From: CAG-826 sp964583155
Lineage (GTDB): Bacteria; Bacillota_I; Bacilli_A; RFN20; CAG-826
DNA length: 64,000 nucleotides
Assembly (NCBI GenBank): GCA_964583155.1
Contig: CAZOUY010000002.1
Coordinates: 62,001-126,000, forward strand
Direction: 5' to 3'
Below the pieces are notes generated by a model that made no database searches, was not told the DNA's origin, and saw only the letters and a program-made list of their open reading frames with translations. How positions within the stretch are numbered: position 1 is the stretch's first letter; every line of letters starts with the position of its first letter. Of this stretch, positions 54,221-63,905 are shown one piece after another. Position numbers and translations under genes: made by a program.

Positions 54221-55267
54221 ATGAAGAAACCAGTAATTGGAATAACAATGGGTGATCCCGCCGGAATCGGAGCGGAGATTATTGTTAAAGCCCTAAAATA
54301 TAAAAAAATCAGTAAAGAATGTATTCCCGTTGTTTTTGGTGATTATGAAGTTATTGAGGATGCGATACACTTTTGCCACACCAAGCAAAGAATAAATATA
54401 GTCAATGAAGACTTAAATAATTTAGTGGATGATCCGGAAACTATCAATTTAATTAATTTTAATTATTTCGAAAAAAACGGATGGGAATACAAAAAGGTTG
54501 ATGCCAAGTGTGGAGAGGCGGCTTTTGAATATGTTATTTCGGCGATTGATTATGCTTTAAATAAGAGAATTGCAGCGGTCGTTACCGGCCCTATTAACAA
54601 GGAATCAATTAATTTAGCGGGAAAGCCGTATTGCGGACATACAGAGATTTTTGCCCAATACACAAATACGAAGAATTACGCCATGCTGCTCACCAGCAAT
54701 CAATTAAAGGTGATTCATGTTACGACGCATTGTGCCCTTCGTGATGTTCCGCTAAAAGCTACTCGTAGCCGCATATTGGAAGTAATCAAACTGGCAAATA
54801 AGGCAATGCAGCTATTAGGAGTCAAAAATCCTAAAATCGGAGTCGCAGGCTTGAATCCGCACGCTAGTGAGAATGGTTTATTTGGAACGGAGGAAAGGGA
54901 TTCTATTATACCAGCTATAAACGACGCTAAAGAATTAGGCTTAGATGTGGTTGGACCGGAATCACCTGATACAGTCTTCGTAAAAGCCCTAGCCGGTCAA
55001 TATGATATTGTAGTTGCCATGTATCATGATCAAGGACATATCCCTCTAAAATTGAGTGGCTTTAAATTGGACTTGCGAACAAACAAATATGTCTCTATGA
55101 GTGGCGTGAATTGTACAATCGGTTTACCAATTATTAGAACATCGGTCGATCATGGCACGGCATTTGGAAAGGCCGGGGAAGGACGCGCAAACGAAGAGAG
55201 TATGATTGATGCTATTGAAATGGCAATTACTATGTCTAACAATAATTTAGATAGTGAGGAAGAATAA
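54221..55267 (+). CDS. PdxA-family 4-phospho-hydroxyacid dehydrogenase
   Basis: NAD(P)-dependent decarboxylating dehydrogenase of about 348 residues. MGDPAGIGAE at the N-terminus and the zinc-binding histidines in TTHCALRDVP, NPHASENG and MYHDQGHIP are intact. PdxA itself makes a pyridoxal-phosphate precursor from 4-phosphohydroxy-threonine; a second group (PdxA2) acts on 4-phospho-erythronate or threonate. No other vitamin B6 gene is nearby, while the neighbours make a glycopolymer. The start ATG 54221 follows GGAAG one base after the tagD stop; the upstream frame to 54200 overlaps tagD. Confidence 0.85.
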   Translation: MKKPVIGITMGDPAGIGAEIIVKALKYKKISKECIPVVFGDYEVIEDAIHFCHTKQRINIVNEDLNNLVDDPETINLINFNYFEKNGWEYKKVDAKCGEAAFEYVISAIDYALNKRIAAVVTGPINKESINLAGKPYCGHTEIFAQYTNTKNYAMLLTSNQLKVIHVTTHCALRDVPLKATRSRILEVIKLANKAMQLLGVKNPKIGVAGLNPHASENGLFGTEERDSIIPAINDAKELGLDVVGPESPDTVFVKALAGQYDIVVAMYHDQGHIPLKLSGFKLDLRTNKYVSMSGVNCTIGLPIIRTSVDHGTAFGKAGEGRANEESMIDAIEMAITMSNNNLDSEEE

Positions 55268-56314
55268 ATGAGCAGTTTAAAACGTTTAAAGAAGCTATAC
55301 AAGGAATGCAGAAGTAAAAAGGTTCCGTTTCTAAAAGGCTTATATTTTGGATTAAAAGGCTATTCCGTCAAAGATGTATTTTGTTATCGTCTGACTTTAA
55401 AAAATTATAGAGATTATATCTCGACACGCGAAAGCTATATTCCCAGAAATAATAATTGCTTTAAAGAGGTTAGTGACAATAAATACGTATTCTCTGAAAT
55501 CGTTGGCAGATATATTCGCGTTCCCAAAAATTATATGTTTATAAAAAATGGGCGGATCTTTCGCTTGGAATCCGATAAATCTAATATTTGTGTACCTATT
55601 GAAGAGTTCTATGATTTTTTAAATAAACAATGTCAGATATCTGCCGGCTTGATTATTAAAGTTTATAATGGTGCCGATGGAAGAGATGTTTACCAAGTAT
55701 TGAGTAAAGATAACAAAGTCTACATGAATAACAAGGAAGTATCTTTGCATGATTTGGAGACCTTAATAAAATCTTTTCGCAAAAATGATGTTTATTTAGT
55801 TCAAGAGAAAATTCAGCAAGGTCAATTTGCCAATGAATTATTTAATCAAACTACAAATACAATAAGAATTGTAACCAAGAGGAAGAAAGATTCTGTTGAG
55901 CATGAAATACTTGGAGCAATATTTAGAGTTGGCAATAGTGTGAGTTATCCGGTTGATAATTTCGCCAAAGGTGGACTTTGCTGTGTAATTGATATAGATA
56001 CAGGCACTATTGGGAGAATAACCACTTGGAATTCAATAGAAAAAAAGCAACGCATTTATATCGATTCACATCCGGATACTAAGACAAAAATATCCGGTAA
56101 AGTAGTCCCTGGATGGCAGTCAATTAAAGAAAGGATAATAGATTTAACAGTCAAATTACCTCTTTTTGATTTTGTAGCCTGGGATATTGTATTACTTGAT
56201 AATAATGAAATCGCCTTAATCGAAACTAATATGAAAACATCTTTAGATATTTTCCAAGTTTTTGGACCATTGAGAAATACAAAAATGGGAGACGCTATTC
56301 TTAAAAACGATTGA
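55268..56314 (+). CDS. Sugar-transfer-associated ATP-grasp protein
   Basis: A 348-residue protein. Residues about 130-345 show the ATP-grasp pattern of glycopolymer loci: LIIKVYNGADGRDV, TTNTIRIVTK, PVDNFAKGGLCCVID and DFVAWDIVLLDNNEIALIETNMKTS with the metal-binding E/N residues. Such proteins ligate a carboxylate to an amine or sugar during polymer synthesis, for instance adding an amino acid. It starts one base after the pdxA-like stop, so the product of that enzyme may be its substrate. A terminator follows. Confidence 0.8.
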   Translation: MSSLKRLKKLYKECRSKKVPFLKGLYFGLKGYSVKDVFCYRLTLKNYRDYISTRESYIPRNNNCFKEVSDNKYVFSEIVGRYIRVPKNYMFIKNGRIFRLESDKSNICVPIEEFYDFLNKQCQISAGLIIKVYNGADGRDVYQVLSKDNKVYMNNKEVSLHDLETLIKSFRKNDVYLVQEKIQQGQFANELFNQTTNTIRIVTKRKKDSVEHEILGAIFRVGNSVSYPVDNFAKGGLCCVIDIDTGTIGRITTWNSIEKKQRIYIDSHPDTKTKISGKVVPGWQSIKERIIDLTVKLPLFDFVAWDIVLLDNNEIALIETNMKTSLDIFQVFGPLRNTKMGDAILKND

Positions 56315-56621
56315 TTTCCTTCTTAGTTTAGAATAATACTAACAGATATAGACAGATAAAATCATTTATTTTAAAAAAACACATCAGAATAGTGATATTT
56401 ATACAGATTTAATGCGACGAAAATTTCGAAATTCTGTTTTCTCCTATTCTTTTAATGCTTGAATGTATTATAAAGAAAACGGATGCAGAACTCAACAATT
56501 TTATAATTATGGGGCATGGAATCAACCATGGCCCTTTTTTACAATATATGGGAGTGCGAAATATCAGGAAGCGTCTTTCCCATAAAATGTTAATTATTGA
56601 TAAACGACATTGATAACAGTA
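56315..56621. other. Gene-free stretch with terminator, end of first glycopolymer operon
   Basis: About 300 bp without a credible gene. A hairpin with CATGG/CCATG and flanking GGG/CCC arms (56511-56519 with 56526-56534), then T6, is a good terminator. Near 56548-56585 TATGGGA and TTCCCATA form another inverted pair that may mark an end of the transposon remnant. Confidence 0.6.
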
Positions 56622-57296
56622 TTAAAATATTTTTACTAAGGTAGTATTTATTCTTTGAAATAATTTATTTAAAGATCGCGAAGATAATATTGTTCTATTA
56701 ACCAAAGCGTGTCTGTTTTGCTTTGCTTTATTTATATCAGTAAATATACAGGCAGTATAAACGCGTCTATTTGAAGCTTTCTTTCGCTTAGATTTCATAG
56801 AGATATACTTTTCATCAATTTGGACATGAACAACCTTATCAGTAGTTTTAAATGGCTTAAAATCAACTTCAATAGTGGCCTTATTAAGGAGATTAAAAAC
56901 GGACACGGCCGATAATTCATGACCTATAGGTAAGTTATCTTTACCGGCATCTTCATATGATAAATGATCTAATGAAGATAAAATCTTTATTTTTAATTCG
57001 GTAGATAATCTAGAATATTTAGGAATCTTCAAAATGGAATCCAAAAGATAAACATAAGTACCATGATTTACATCGTAATAATACCTACGTTTAAAGGTGA
57101 TAGGTCCTTTAGAAGTTAAAATAGTACGAGATACTTTTTTTACTATTTCAAGACACTTATCTCTAGTGGCAGCAAGCTCTGAATCATATTCCTCAAGAAA
57201 CTTAGAAATAAGCTCTAAACAATAATCATCTGATTGATGGAAACTATTTTTTATAAAACTATCAAAGTTTTGTTCTAATTGTGCTAAAATACTCAT
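56622..57296 (-). pseudogene. Truncated ISLre2-family transposase
   Basis: About 224 residues beginning MSILAQLEQNF. The text TFKRRYYYDVNHGTYVYLLDSIL, LSYEDAG and VDEK-like QIDEKYIS matches the N-terminal half of ISLre2/UPF0236 transposases. Full-length members are about twice as long, so the C-terminal half is missing and the frame ends in unrelated sequence (VKIF). It is probably inactive and sits at the junction of two glycopolymer operons. ATG 57296 with AAGGATAAC upstream is the start. Confidence 0.75.
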
Positions 57297-57380
57297 GAAG
57301 AAGTTATCCTTTCTTATTAGCAACTAAAGTATAACTTCTTCTTTTTTTGTTTTGTTACCTACAAAATGTTAATGCAATCT

Positions 57381-57415
57381 TTGACAAACAAATGATTATA
57401 GAGTAAAATTTACTC
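57381..57415 (+). promoter_or_regulatory. Promoter of the second glycopolymer operon with palindromic -10
   Basis: -35 TTGACA (57381-57386), 17-bp spacer, -10 TAAAAT (57404-57409). The -10 lies inside a perfect palindrome GAGTAAAATTTACTC (57401-57415), a possible operator. The leader to ATG 57658 would be about 240 bases; a second palindromic stretch TAATATAA/TTATATTA follows at about 57419-57439. Confidence 0.75.
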
Positions 57416-57657
57416 ATTAATATAATAAAATTATATTAAATTTATAAGCATGTAATCATACGACTATTATTGAAAAGCCCAAAATAATGAGATAATGTCT
57501 AAATAGGCAAATATGTTTAAAATGCGAGATAGTGTATGTCTGATTTAACCAGTAATTGTGAGTATTTAAATAAACATGCTGATATAAAAATAAAAGTATT
57601 GGAAGCTAGCTGAATCACAAATTGTGCAAGTACAACAAATTGAGAAGGAAACGGTTC

Positions 57658-58842
57658 ATGAGTAAGATATTGATTATTTCACAACATTATTATCCAGAAA
57701 ACTTTCGAATTACTGATATCGCTGAAACACTAGTAAAGTTAGGCAATACAGTTACTGTATTATGCGGATATCCAAACTATCCGGATGGAAAAATATTTAA
57801 AGGATATGAAAATCGAAAACTCCATAAAGAAGAAAACATTAATGGTGTTAGAGTTTTAAGATGCTATGAACGCCCCCGTAAAAATGGTAGTGCAATTAAC
57901 TTGTTTTTGAATTATTATACGATTTGTTTGTCATTAAAGCGCAAGGCCAAAAGATTAAAAGAAGAGTATGATTATGTTTTGGTGAATCAATTATCACCGG
58001 TTATGCAGTCTTGGGCAGGATTGGCATATGCGAAAAAGCATCATGTGAAGTGTTTTTTATATTGCTATGACTTGTGGCCCGATAGCTTAGCCGCTGGTGG
58101 AATAAAAAAAGATTCGCTGATTTATAAGTATTATTATCGTGTTTCTAACAAAATATATAAAAAGGTGGATAAAATTTTAGTTACTTCCAAAAATTTTATT
58201 TCTTACTTTGAAAATTTTCATCACATTGCTAAGGAACGAATAGCGTATTTACCACAATATTGTGAAGATCTATATCAAAACTTGGAAGGTAATAGCAATA
58301 AGAAAGAATTTAATTTTGTTTTTGCTGGCAATATTGGAAAAATGCAATCAGTTGAAACAATAATAAAAGCAGCGCAACTGGTTCAAGATGATGATTCGAT
58401 TAAAATCCACATTGTCGGTGATGGTTCAAGTTTTAAAGAATGCCAAGAGTTAGCAGCATCTTTAAGCCTTGATAATGTAATCTTCTATGGAAGAAGACCA
58501 TTAGAAGAAATGCCATCATTTTACAATATGGCTTCGGCTATGTTGGTTACTTTAGTAAAAAATGACATTGTTTCGAAGACGCTTCCTGGGAAGGTTCAAT
58601 CATATATGGCTGCCGGCAAACCAATTATTGGAGCAATAGATGGTGAAACCAGAGAAATAATTGCGGAAGCGAAATGTGGTTATGTCTGTGAGGCGGAAAA
58701 TTATCAAGAGCTAGCAAAACTGATGCGCGAGTTCAAAAACGAAGATATAGAAATCCTGGCTAGTAATGCGAGGGATTATTATAGAAAAAATTTTACAAAG
58801 GATCTATTTTTTGAAAAATTAATTAAAGAATTGGAGGAATAA
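57658..58842 (+). CDS. Glycosyltransferase family 4, WbuB-like
   Basis: About 394 residues of GT-B fold. ILIISQHYYPENFRITDIA at the N-terminus is the signature of WbuB-type L-fucosamine transferases; the C-terminal donor domain has FAGNIGKMQSVET, IVGDGSS and LPGKVQSYMAAGKPIIGAIDGE. It is followed directly by the UDP-FucNAc pathway genes, so the donor is probably UDP-N-acetyl-L-fucosamine. ATG 57658 follows AAGGAAACGG. Confidence 0.88.
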   Translation: MSKILIISQHYYPENFRITDIAETLVKLGNTVTVLCGYPNYPDGKIFKGYENRKLHKEENINGVRVLRCYERPRKNGSAINLFLNYYTICLSLKRKAKRLKEEYDYVLVNQLSPVMQSWAGLAYAKKHHVKCFLYCYDLWPDSLAAGGIKKDSLIYKYYYRVSNKIYKKVDKILVTSKNFISYFENFHHIAKERIAYLPQYCEDLYQNLEGNSNKKEFNFVFAGNIGKMQSVETIIKAAQLVQDDDSIKIHIVGDGSSFKECQELAASLSLDNVIFYGRRPLEEMPSFYNMASAMLVTLVKNDIVSKTLPGKVQSYMAAGKPIIGAIDGETREIIAEAKCGYVCEAENYQELAKLMREFKNEDIEILASNARDYYRKNFTKDLFFEKLIKELEE

Positions 58843-58847
58843 ATAAT

Positions 58848-59876
58848 ATGAGTTTATTTAAAGACAAGGTTTTATTGGTGACAGGAGGAACAGGGTCATT
58901 TGGCAATGCTGTGGTCAATAGATTTTTGACGACCGACATTAAAGAGATTCGCATTTTATCCAGAGATGAAAAAAAGCAAGATGATATGCGCCATGAATTT
59001 CAACTAAAATATCCTCAATATGTTGAAAAAATCAAATTTTATATTGGCGATGTTCGTGATTATAATTCAATAGTCGGAGCATTTAGAGGCGTTGATTATG
59101 TTTTTCATGCAGCCGCTTTAAAGCAAGTTCCGTCTTGTGAATTTTATCCAATGGAAGCCGTGAAAACCAATGTTCTAGGCTCAAATAATGTTATATCGGC
59201 TTGTGTGGAAAATCATATTAAGAAAGCAATATTCTTATCAACCGATAAGGCCGCTTATCCAATAAACGCAATGGGGATGACTAAAGCTTTAATGGAAAAG
59301 AATGTCATCGCGAGAAGCAGACAAATGCAAGATGGCGATCCGATTCTTTGTTTGACTCGTTACGGAAATGTTATGGCTTCTAGAGGATCGGTCATTCCGT
59401 TATTTTGTGACCAGATTGCCGAAGGTAAAAAACTAACAATTACCAATCCCGATATGACTCGCTTTATGATGACATTAAATGATGCGGTTGATTTGGTTTT
59501 GTATGCTTTTGAACACGGCGAGCAGGGTGATTTATTTGTTCAAAAAGCGCCCGCAGCCACAATTGAAACGCTGGCAAAAGCGATACTGGAATTAAAAAAT
59601 TCGGATTTAGGATATTCCATTATTGGTACTAGACATGGAGAAAAGCTCTATGAAGTTCTAGTAACAACCGAAGAAATGTTGCGTGCCGAATCTCTTCCTG
59701 GCTTTTATCGCATTCATGCTGACAATCGCAACTTAAACTATGATAACTTCTTTACCAAAGGAAACAAGGATTTAGAGACAATCGGTCAATATACTTCACA
59801 TAATACCGAAAGATTAGACGTTGAAGAAATGAAAAAGCTATTGTTAAAGCTGAAATTGTTTGGCGGACAATACTAA
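58848..59876 (+). CDS. capE: UDP-GlcNAc 4,6-dehydratase/epimerase (CapE/FnlA)
   Basis: First enzyme of UDP-L-FucNAc synthesis: dehydrates UDP-GlcNAc at C4-C6 and epimerises it. The 342-residue SDR has the NAD motif GGTGSFGNAV and STDKAAYPINAMGMTKALMEK; the usual Tyr-xxx-Lys reads Met-xxx-Lys, which I recall as typical of CapE. FMMTLNDAVDLV and the end GTRHGEKLYEVL complete the family pattern. It is followed by CapF and CapG homologues. Confidence 0.9.
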   Translation: MSLFKDKVLLVTGGTGSFGNAVVNRFLTTDIKEIRILSRDEKKQDDMRHEFQLKYPQYVEKIKFYIGDVRDYNSIVGAFRGVDYVFHAAALKQVPSCEFYPMEAVKTNVLGSNNVISACVENHIKKAIFLSTDKAAYPINAMGMTKALMEKNVIARSRQMQDGDPILCLTRYGNVMASRGSVIPLFCDQIAEGKKLTITNPDMTRFMMTLNDAVDLVLYAFEHGEQGDLFVQKAPAATIETLAKAILELKNSDLGYSIIGTRHGEKLYEVLVTTEEMLRAESLPGFYRIHADNRNLNYDNFFTKGNKDLETIGQYTSHNTERLDVEEMKKLLLKLKLFGGQY

Positions 59877-59886
59877 GGAGTTAGAT

Positions 59887-61011
59887 ATGAAAATACTAGT
59901 TACAGGCGCTAAAGGATTTATAGGTAAAAATTTAATATGTGAATTAAAAAATCGTGGATATAACGATATTTTTGAATTTGATTTAGATACTGATATGAAT
60001 TTATTGGATGACTTTTGTCGCGACTGTGATTTTGTATTTCATTTAGCAGGTGTAAATCGTCCTTTAGATGAAGAAGAATTCATGAAAGGAAATTTTGGAT
60101 TTACATCAACCCTTCTTTCATGTTTGAAAAAATATCATAACACATGTCCGATTGTCGTATCTTCATCAATGCAAGCAGCGCTTGATAATCCTTATGGAAG
60201 ATCAAAGAAAGCTGGGGAAGATTTAATGTTTGAGTACGCTAAGGAAACTGGGGCTAAGGTTATGATTTATCGTTTCCCTAATGTTTATGGGAAATGGTGC
60301 CGTCCCAACTACAATAGTGCAATCGCAACATTTTGCTATAATATTGCTCGTGATTTGGAAATCAAGGTTAATAATAGAGAAACATTAATGTATCTCGTAT
60401 ACATCGATGATGTATTTAATGAATTAATAAACGCTTTAGAAGGCCATGGAAATAAAACAGGCGAATATTATTATGAGGTTCCGATCGTGGATGAAGAGAC
60501 TTTAGGCACAATCGTCGATTTGATTTATTCATTCAGAAAAAGCAGAGATAATAAAGAGATTCCTGATTTTTCATCCCATCTTGAGAAAAGCTTATATTCC
60601 ACTTATTTATCATATTTACCAAATGATCAGTTTTCTTATCCATTAGATATGCATATTGACAATCGAGGTTCCTTTACCGAGATCATCAGAACACTGGAAA
60701 AAGGTCAGTTTTCCGTGAATATTTCTCATCCGGGAATTACAAAAGGAAATCATTGGCATCACACGAAAAATGAAAAGTTCTTGGTGGTACATGGCCATTG
60801 CTTGATTAAGCTTAGAAGGATCGATAGCGATGAGATAATTACATACGATGTGAGTGGAAATCAACTAGAAGTGGTTGATATTCCAGTCGGATATACGCAT
60901 TCAATTACTAATATTGGGGATGATGATTCAGTGACCTTTATGTGGTGTAATGAAAGTTTTAATCCCGATCAACCGGATACGTTCTTTTTGGAGGTCGAAA
61001 AACATGATTAA
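59887..61011 (+). CDS. capF: UDP-sugar reductase with C-terminal cupin (CapF/FnlB)
   Basis: About 374 residues. N-terminal NAD(P)-binding SDR domain (VTGAKGFIGKNL, SSSMQAALDNPYGRSKKAGED) and a C-terminal cupin (about 250-374; SFTEIIRTLEKGQFSVNISHPG, HWHHTKNEKFLVV) as in CapF, which epimerises and reduces the CapE product. ATG 59887 follows AAGGAG. It overlaps the acetyltransferase start by 8 bp. Confidence 0.9.
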   Translation: MKILVTGAKGFIGKNLICELKNRGYNDIFEFDLDTDMNLLDDFCRDCDFVFHLAGVNRPLDEEEFMKGNFGFTSTLLSCLKKYHNTCPIVVSSSMQAALDNPYGRSKKAGEDLMFEYAKETGAKVMIYRFPNVYGKWCRPNYNSAIATFCYNIARDLEIKVNNRETLMYLVYIDDVFNELINALEGHGNKTGEYYYEVPIVDEETLGTIVDLIYSFRKSRDNKEIPDFSSHLEKSLYSTYLSYLPNDQFSYPLDMHIDNRGSFTEIIRTLEKGQFSVNISHPGITKGNHWHHTKNEKFLVVHGHCLIKLRRIDSDEIITYDVSGNQLEVVDIPVGYTHSITNIGDDDSVTFMWCNESFNPDQPDTFFLEVEKHD

Positions 61012-61534
61012 GAGATTTTTTAAAGTTCTATATAACCTACCATTAAAAATAAAATTGGGAAAGCTTGGAAAAAATTCTTTTGTTTCCAAGGGCGGTGATT
61101 ACGCCAATAAGAAAAATATCTATATTGGTGATAACACCATTATCGGACCACGAAATACGATGTATGCGTATTTGAAACCGATTAAAATTGGTAATTATGT
61201 AATGACCGGACCGGAAGTTATGTTTATTACTGGAAATCATCGGATAGATGTTTTAGGTGAATATATGATTAACATCACCAACGATATGAAAAAGGACACC
61301 GATGATCAAGAAATTGTTGTGGAAGATGACTGTTGGATTGGGGCACGGGCCATTATTCTAAAGGGTGTCACAATAGGTCGAGGATCGGTTATTGCGGCGG
61401 GAGCAATTGTGACTAAGGATGTTCCGCCATATACCATTTATTATGGTATTAACAAAATGAAGCCGCGGTTCACGGTTGAACAAATTGAAGAACATGAAAG
61501 ATTGATTAAAGAAAAATATGAAAGGGTGCAGTAA
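61004..61534 (+). CDS. Left-handed beta-helix acetyltransferase
   Basis: About 176 residues of hexapeptide repeats (IGDNTIIGPRN, IVVEDDCWIGARAIILKGVTIG, GSVIAAGAIVTKDVPPY) with the catalytic-type His in GNHRID. O- or N-acetyltransferases of this fold decorate capsule sugars. The start ATG 61004 is in the end of capF with GGAGG upstream. It stands between capF and capG, so it may act on the growing glycan. Confidence 0.85.
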   Translation: MIKRFFKVLYNLPLKIKLGKLGKNSFVSKGGDYANKKNIYIGDNTIIGPRNTMYAYLKPIKIGNYVMTGPEVMFITGNHRIDVLGEYMINITNDMKKDTDDQEIVVEDDCWIGARAIILKGVTIGRGSVIAAGAIVTKDVPPYTIYYGINKMKPRFTVEQIEEHERLIKEKYERVQ

Positions 61535-62674
61535 ATGAAAAAGTTAAAATTAATGACGATTATCGGAACACGTCCGGAAATTATCCGCCTTGCCGCCGTT
61601 ATAAAATGTGCGGATAAGTATTTTGAGCATATTTTAGTTCATACTGGACAAAATTATGATTACTCGTTAAATCAGGTGTTTTTTGAAGATTTAGGCTTAC
61701 GAGAGCCTGATTATTATTTAGATGTGGTTGGGAAAGATTTAGGTGAGACAATGGGAAACGTTATCGCCAAGTCATATGATCTCATGACCAAAGTAAAACC
61801 GGATGCTGTTTTGGTTTTAGGCGATACTAATTCTTGCTTATCAGTGATTGCGGCGAAAAGGTTACATATTCCAACATTCCATATGGAAGCCGGAAACCGT
61901 TGCTTTGATGAATGCTTACCCGAAGAAACCAATCGTCGTATAGTTGATATTATTTCCGATGTTAATATGTGCTATTCCGAGCATGCTAGAAGATATTTAA
62001 ATGCCTCCGGTGTTGCCAAAGAAAGAACATACGTCACGGGTTCACCAATGGCGGAAGTTCTTCATGAGAATCTATCGAAGATTGAAAAATCCGATATCCT
62101 AGAAAAGTTAGGATTGGAACCCAAAAAATACATTCTTCTTTCGGCGCATCGAGAAGAAAATATCGATACGGAAGAGAATTTTATGTCACTAATGAACGCC
62201 ATTAATGAATTAGCCCAAAAATATGACATGCCCATTTTATATTCTTGTCATCCCCGTAGTAAAAAGTTTATCGAGATGCGGAATTTTAAATTTGACAAGC
62301 GAGTAATTCAGCATCAACCTTTAGGCTTTCATGATTATAATAAATTACAAATGAATGCCTTCTGCGTGGTTTCCGATAGTGGTACTTTGCCAGAAGAAAG
62401 TAGCTTTTACCTTTCAATCGGAAAGCCTATTCCGGCCGTTTGTATTCGCACATCAACAGAACGTCCAGAAGCGCTTGATGCCGGAGATTTTATTTTAGCG
62501 GGAATTTCCACCAAAGAAGTTCTTCAAGCCGTTGAAATGGCTACTAAAATGATCGAAGAAAAGGATTTAGGCAAGCCATGTGAATATTACACCGACGAAA
62601 ACGTTTCCATCAAAGTTATTCGTATCATTCAATCATACACCGGCGTTGTAAATAAAATGGTTTGGAGAAAGTAA
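61535..62674 (+). CDS. capG: UDP-sugar 2-epimerase (CapG/FnlC, WecB-like)
   Basis: A 379-residue enzyme of the non-hydrolysing UDP-GlcNAc 2-epimerase family (TIIGTRPEIIRLA, VHTGQNYDYSLNQVF, HMEAGNRCFDECLPEETNRRI, SDSGTLPEESSF). After CapE and CapF it completes UDP-N-acetyl-L-fucosamine. It starts directly after the acetyltransferase stop. Confidence 0.88.
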   Translation: MKKLKLMTIIGTRPEIIRLAAVIKCADKYFEHILVHTGQNYDYSLNQVFFEDLGLREPDYYLDVVGKDLGETMGNVIAKSYDLMTKVKPDAVLVLGDTNSCLSVIAAKRLHIPTFHMEAGNRCFDECLPEETNRRIVDIISDVNMCYSEHARRYLNASGVAKERTYVTGSPMAEVLHENLSKIEKSDILEKLGLEPKKYILLSAHREENIDTEENFMSLMNAINELAQKYDMPILYSCHPRSKKFIEMRNFKFDKRVIQHQPLGFHDYNKLQMNAFCVVSDSGTLPEESSFYLSIGKPIPAVCIRTSTERPEALDAGDFILAGISTKEVLQAVEMATKMIEEKDLGKPCEYYTDENVSIKVIRIIQSYTGVVNKMVWRK

Positions 62675-63739
62675 ATGATGAAGACTAATGTTTGTTTAAT
62701 TGCTCCCACTCCGCCACCGATTGGTGGGATTGCTAATTGGGTTAATATTATTACTTCTTATCAACAAGATGATATTGAGTTTTTTTTGATTGACTCCAAA
62801 AATGATGTAAATCCTGCCAAAAGAAGAACAATAATCGATCGAACGCTCGTCAGCGGATTAAAGTTGATAAAAATTAAGCGCGAATTGAAGAGAGTACTCA
62901 AAAATAATAGAATAGACTGCGTTCATATTACTACGAGCGGATCCTTGGGCTTAATTCGTGATTTACAGATCGCCAAGATTTGCAAAAAACGTGGCGTAAG
63001 ATTCATACTTCATCTTCATTTTGGAAGAGTCCCGGAAATTGTTCAAAAGAATACCAGAGAGTGGAAAAAACTTAAAAAGGTCATTGAATTATCAAGTGAA
63101 GTAATCGCTATGGATAATGACACATTTGAAGCTTTAGAAAGCACCTATAAGAATGTGATATATATTCCCAATCCCATCGATGAAATTCCAGCCCATACCG
63201 GCCAAAGCTTAAAGAAGGTTTTGTATTTAGGATGGATTGTAAAAACCAAGGGAATTGAAGAGTTGCTTTCCGCTTGGCAAAATATTTCAAGCAAATACAG
63301 CGATTGGACTCTTGAGCTGGTGGGACCGTATAATGACAAGTATTTGGAATTATTGAATTATCAAAATGATAAATCAATTGCGTTTTTAGGGGAGATGGAC
63401 CATGAGGCGGCCATGAAAAAGATGAGCGAATGCTCAGTATTTGTATTACCTTCATATACAGAAGGCTTTCCTAATGTAATCCTAGAAGCCATGATGAGTT
63501 CAAAAGCAATTATATCCACCAATGTGGGGGCCATTCCGGAAATGCTTAAAGATAATTCCGGAATTTTGATTAAAAAGCAATCGATAACAGAGCTTGAAAA
63601 TGCGTTAGCTTATTTGATTGAAAACGAAGGCGCCCGTAAAGAATTGGCGGAGAATGCCTATAATCGTGTATTACAAAATTACACTATTAAAATAGTCTTT
63701 GAAAAATTAAAAAGTATTTGGGAAAAGACAGAAAAATAG
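62675..63739 (+). CDS. Glycosyltransferase family 4
   Basis: A 354-residue GT-B enzyme. APTPPPIGGIANWV is a common N-terminal glycine-rich start; the donor half has SYTEGFPNVILEAMMSSKAIISTNVGAIPEM with the E-x7-E motif. The acceptor and sugar are unknown. ATG 62675 follows GGAGAAAGTAA; a second ATG is three bases on. Confidence 0.88.
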   Translation: MMKTNVCLIAPTPPPIGGIANWVNIITSYQQDDIEFFLIDSKNDVNPAKRRTIIDRTLVSGLKLIKIKRELKRVLKNNRIDCVHITTSGSLGLIRDLQIAKICKKRGVRFILHLHFGRVPEIVQKNTREWKKLKKVIELSSEVIAMDNDTFEALESTYKNVIYIPNPIDEIPAHTGQSLKKVLYLGWIVKTKGIEELLSAWQNISSKYSDWTLELVGPYNDKYLELLNYQNDKSIAFLGEMDHEAAMKKMSECSVFVLPSYTEGFPNVILEAMMSSKAIISTNVGAIPEMLKDNSGILIKKQSITELENALAYLIENEGARKELAENAYNRVLQNYTIKIVFEKLKSIWEKTEK

Positions 63740-63905
63740 CATTGATTTTAATGCACTAATCTTTTAGCTATCATAGATTATCGATAAAGAAGTTTCATTC
63801 AGAAAACGAGTGTTTTATCATTAAATTCATCTGCCAATTATCTTATGTTAATATTGGATCTAAAAGAGTTGTATTTTAATACTAAAAAAGAAAGGGGCTC
63901 TCTAT
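63740..63905. other. Gap before the last gene
   Basis: A short hairpin GCATT/AATGC near 63739-63755 may act as a weak terminator. A possible promoter is TTGGAT (63854-63859) with AATACT-type -10 near 63879. Confidence 0.35.
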
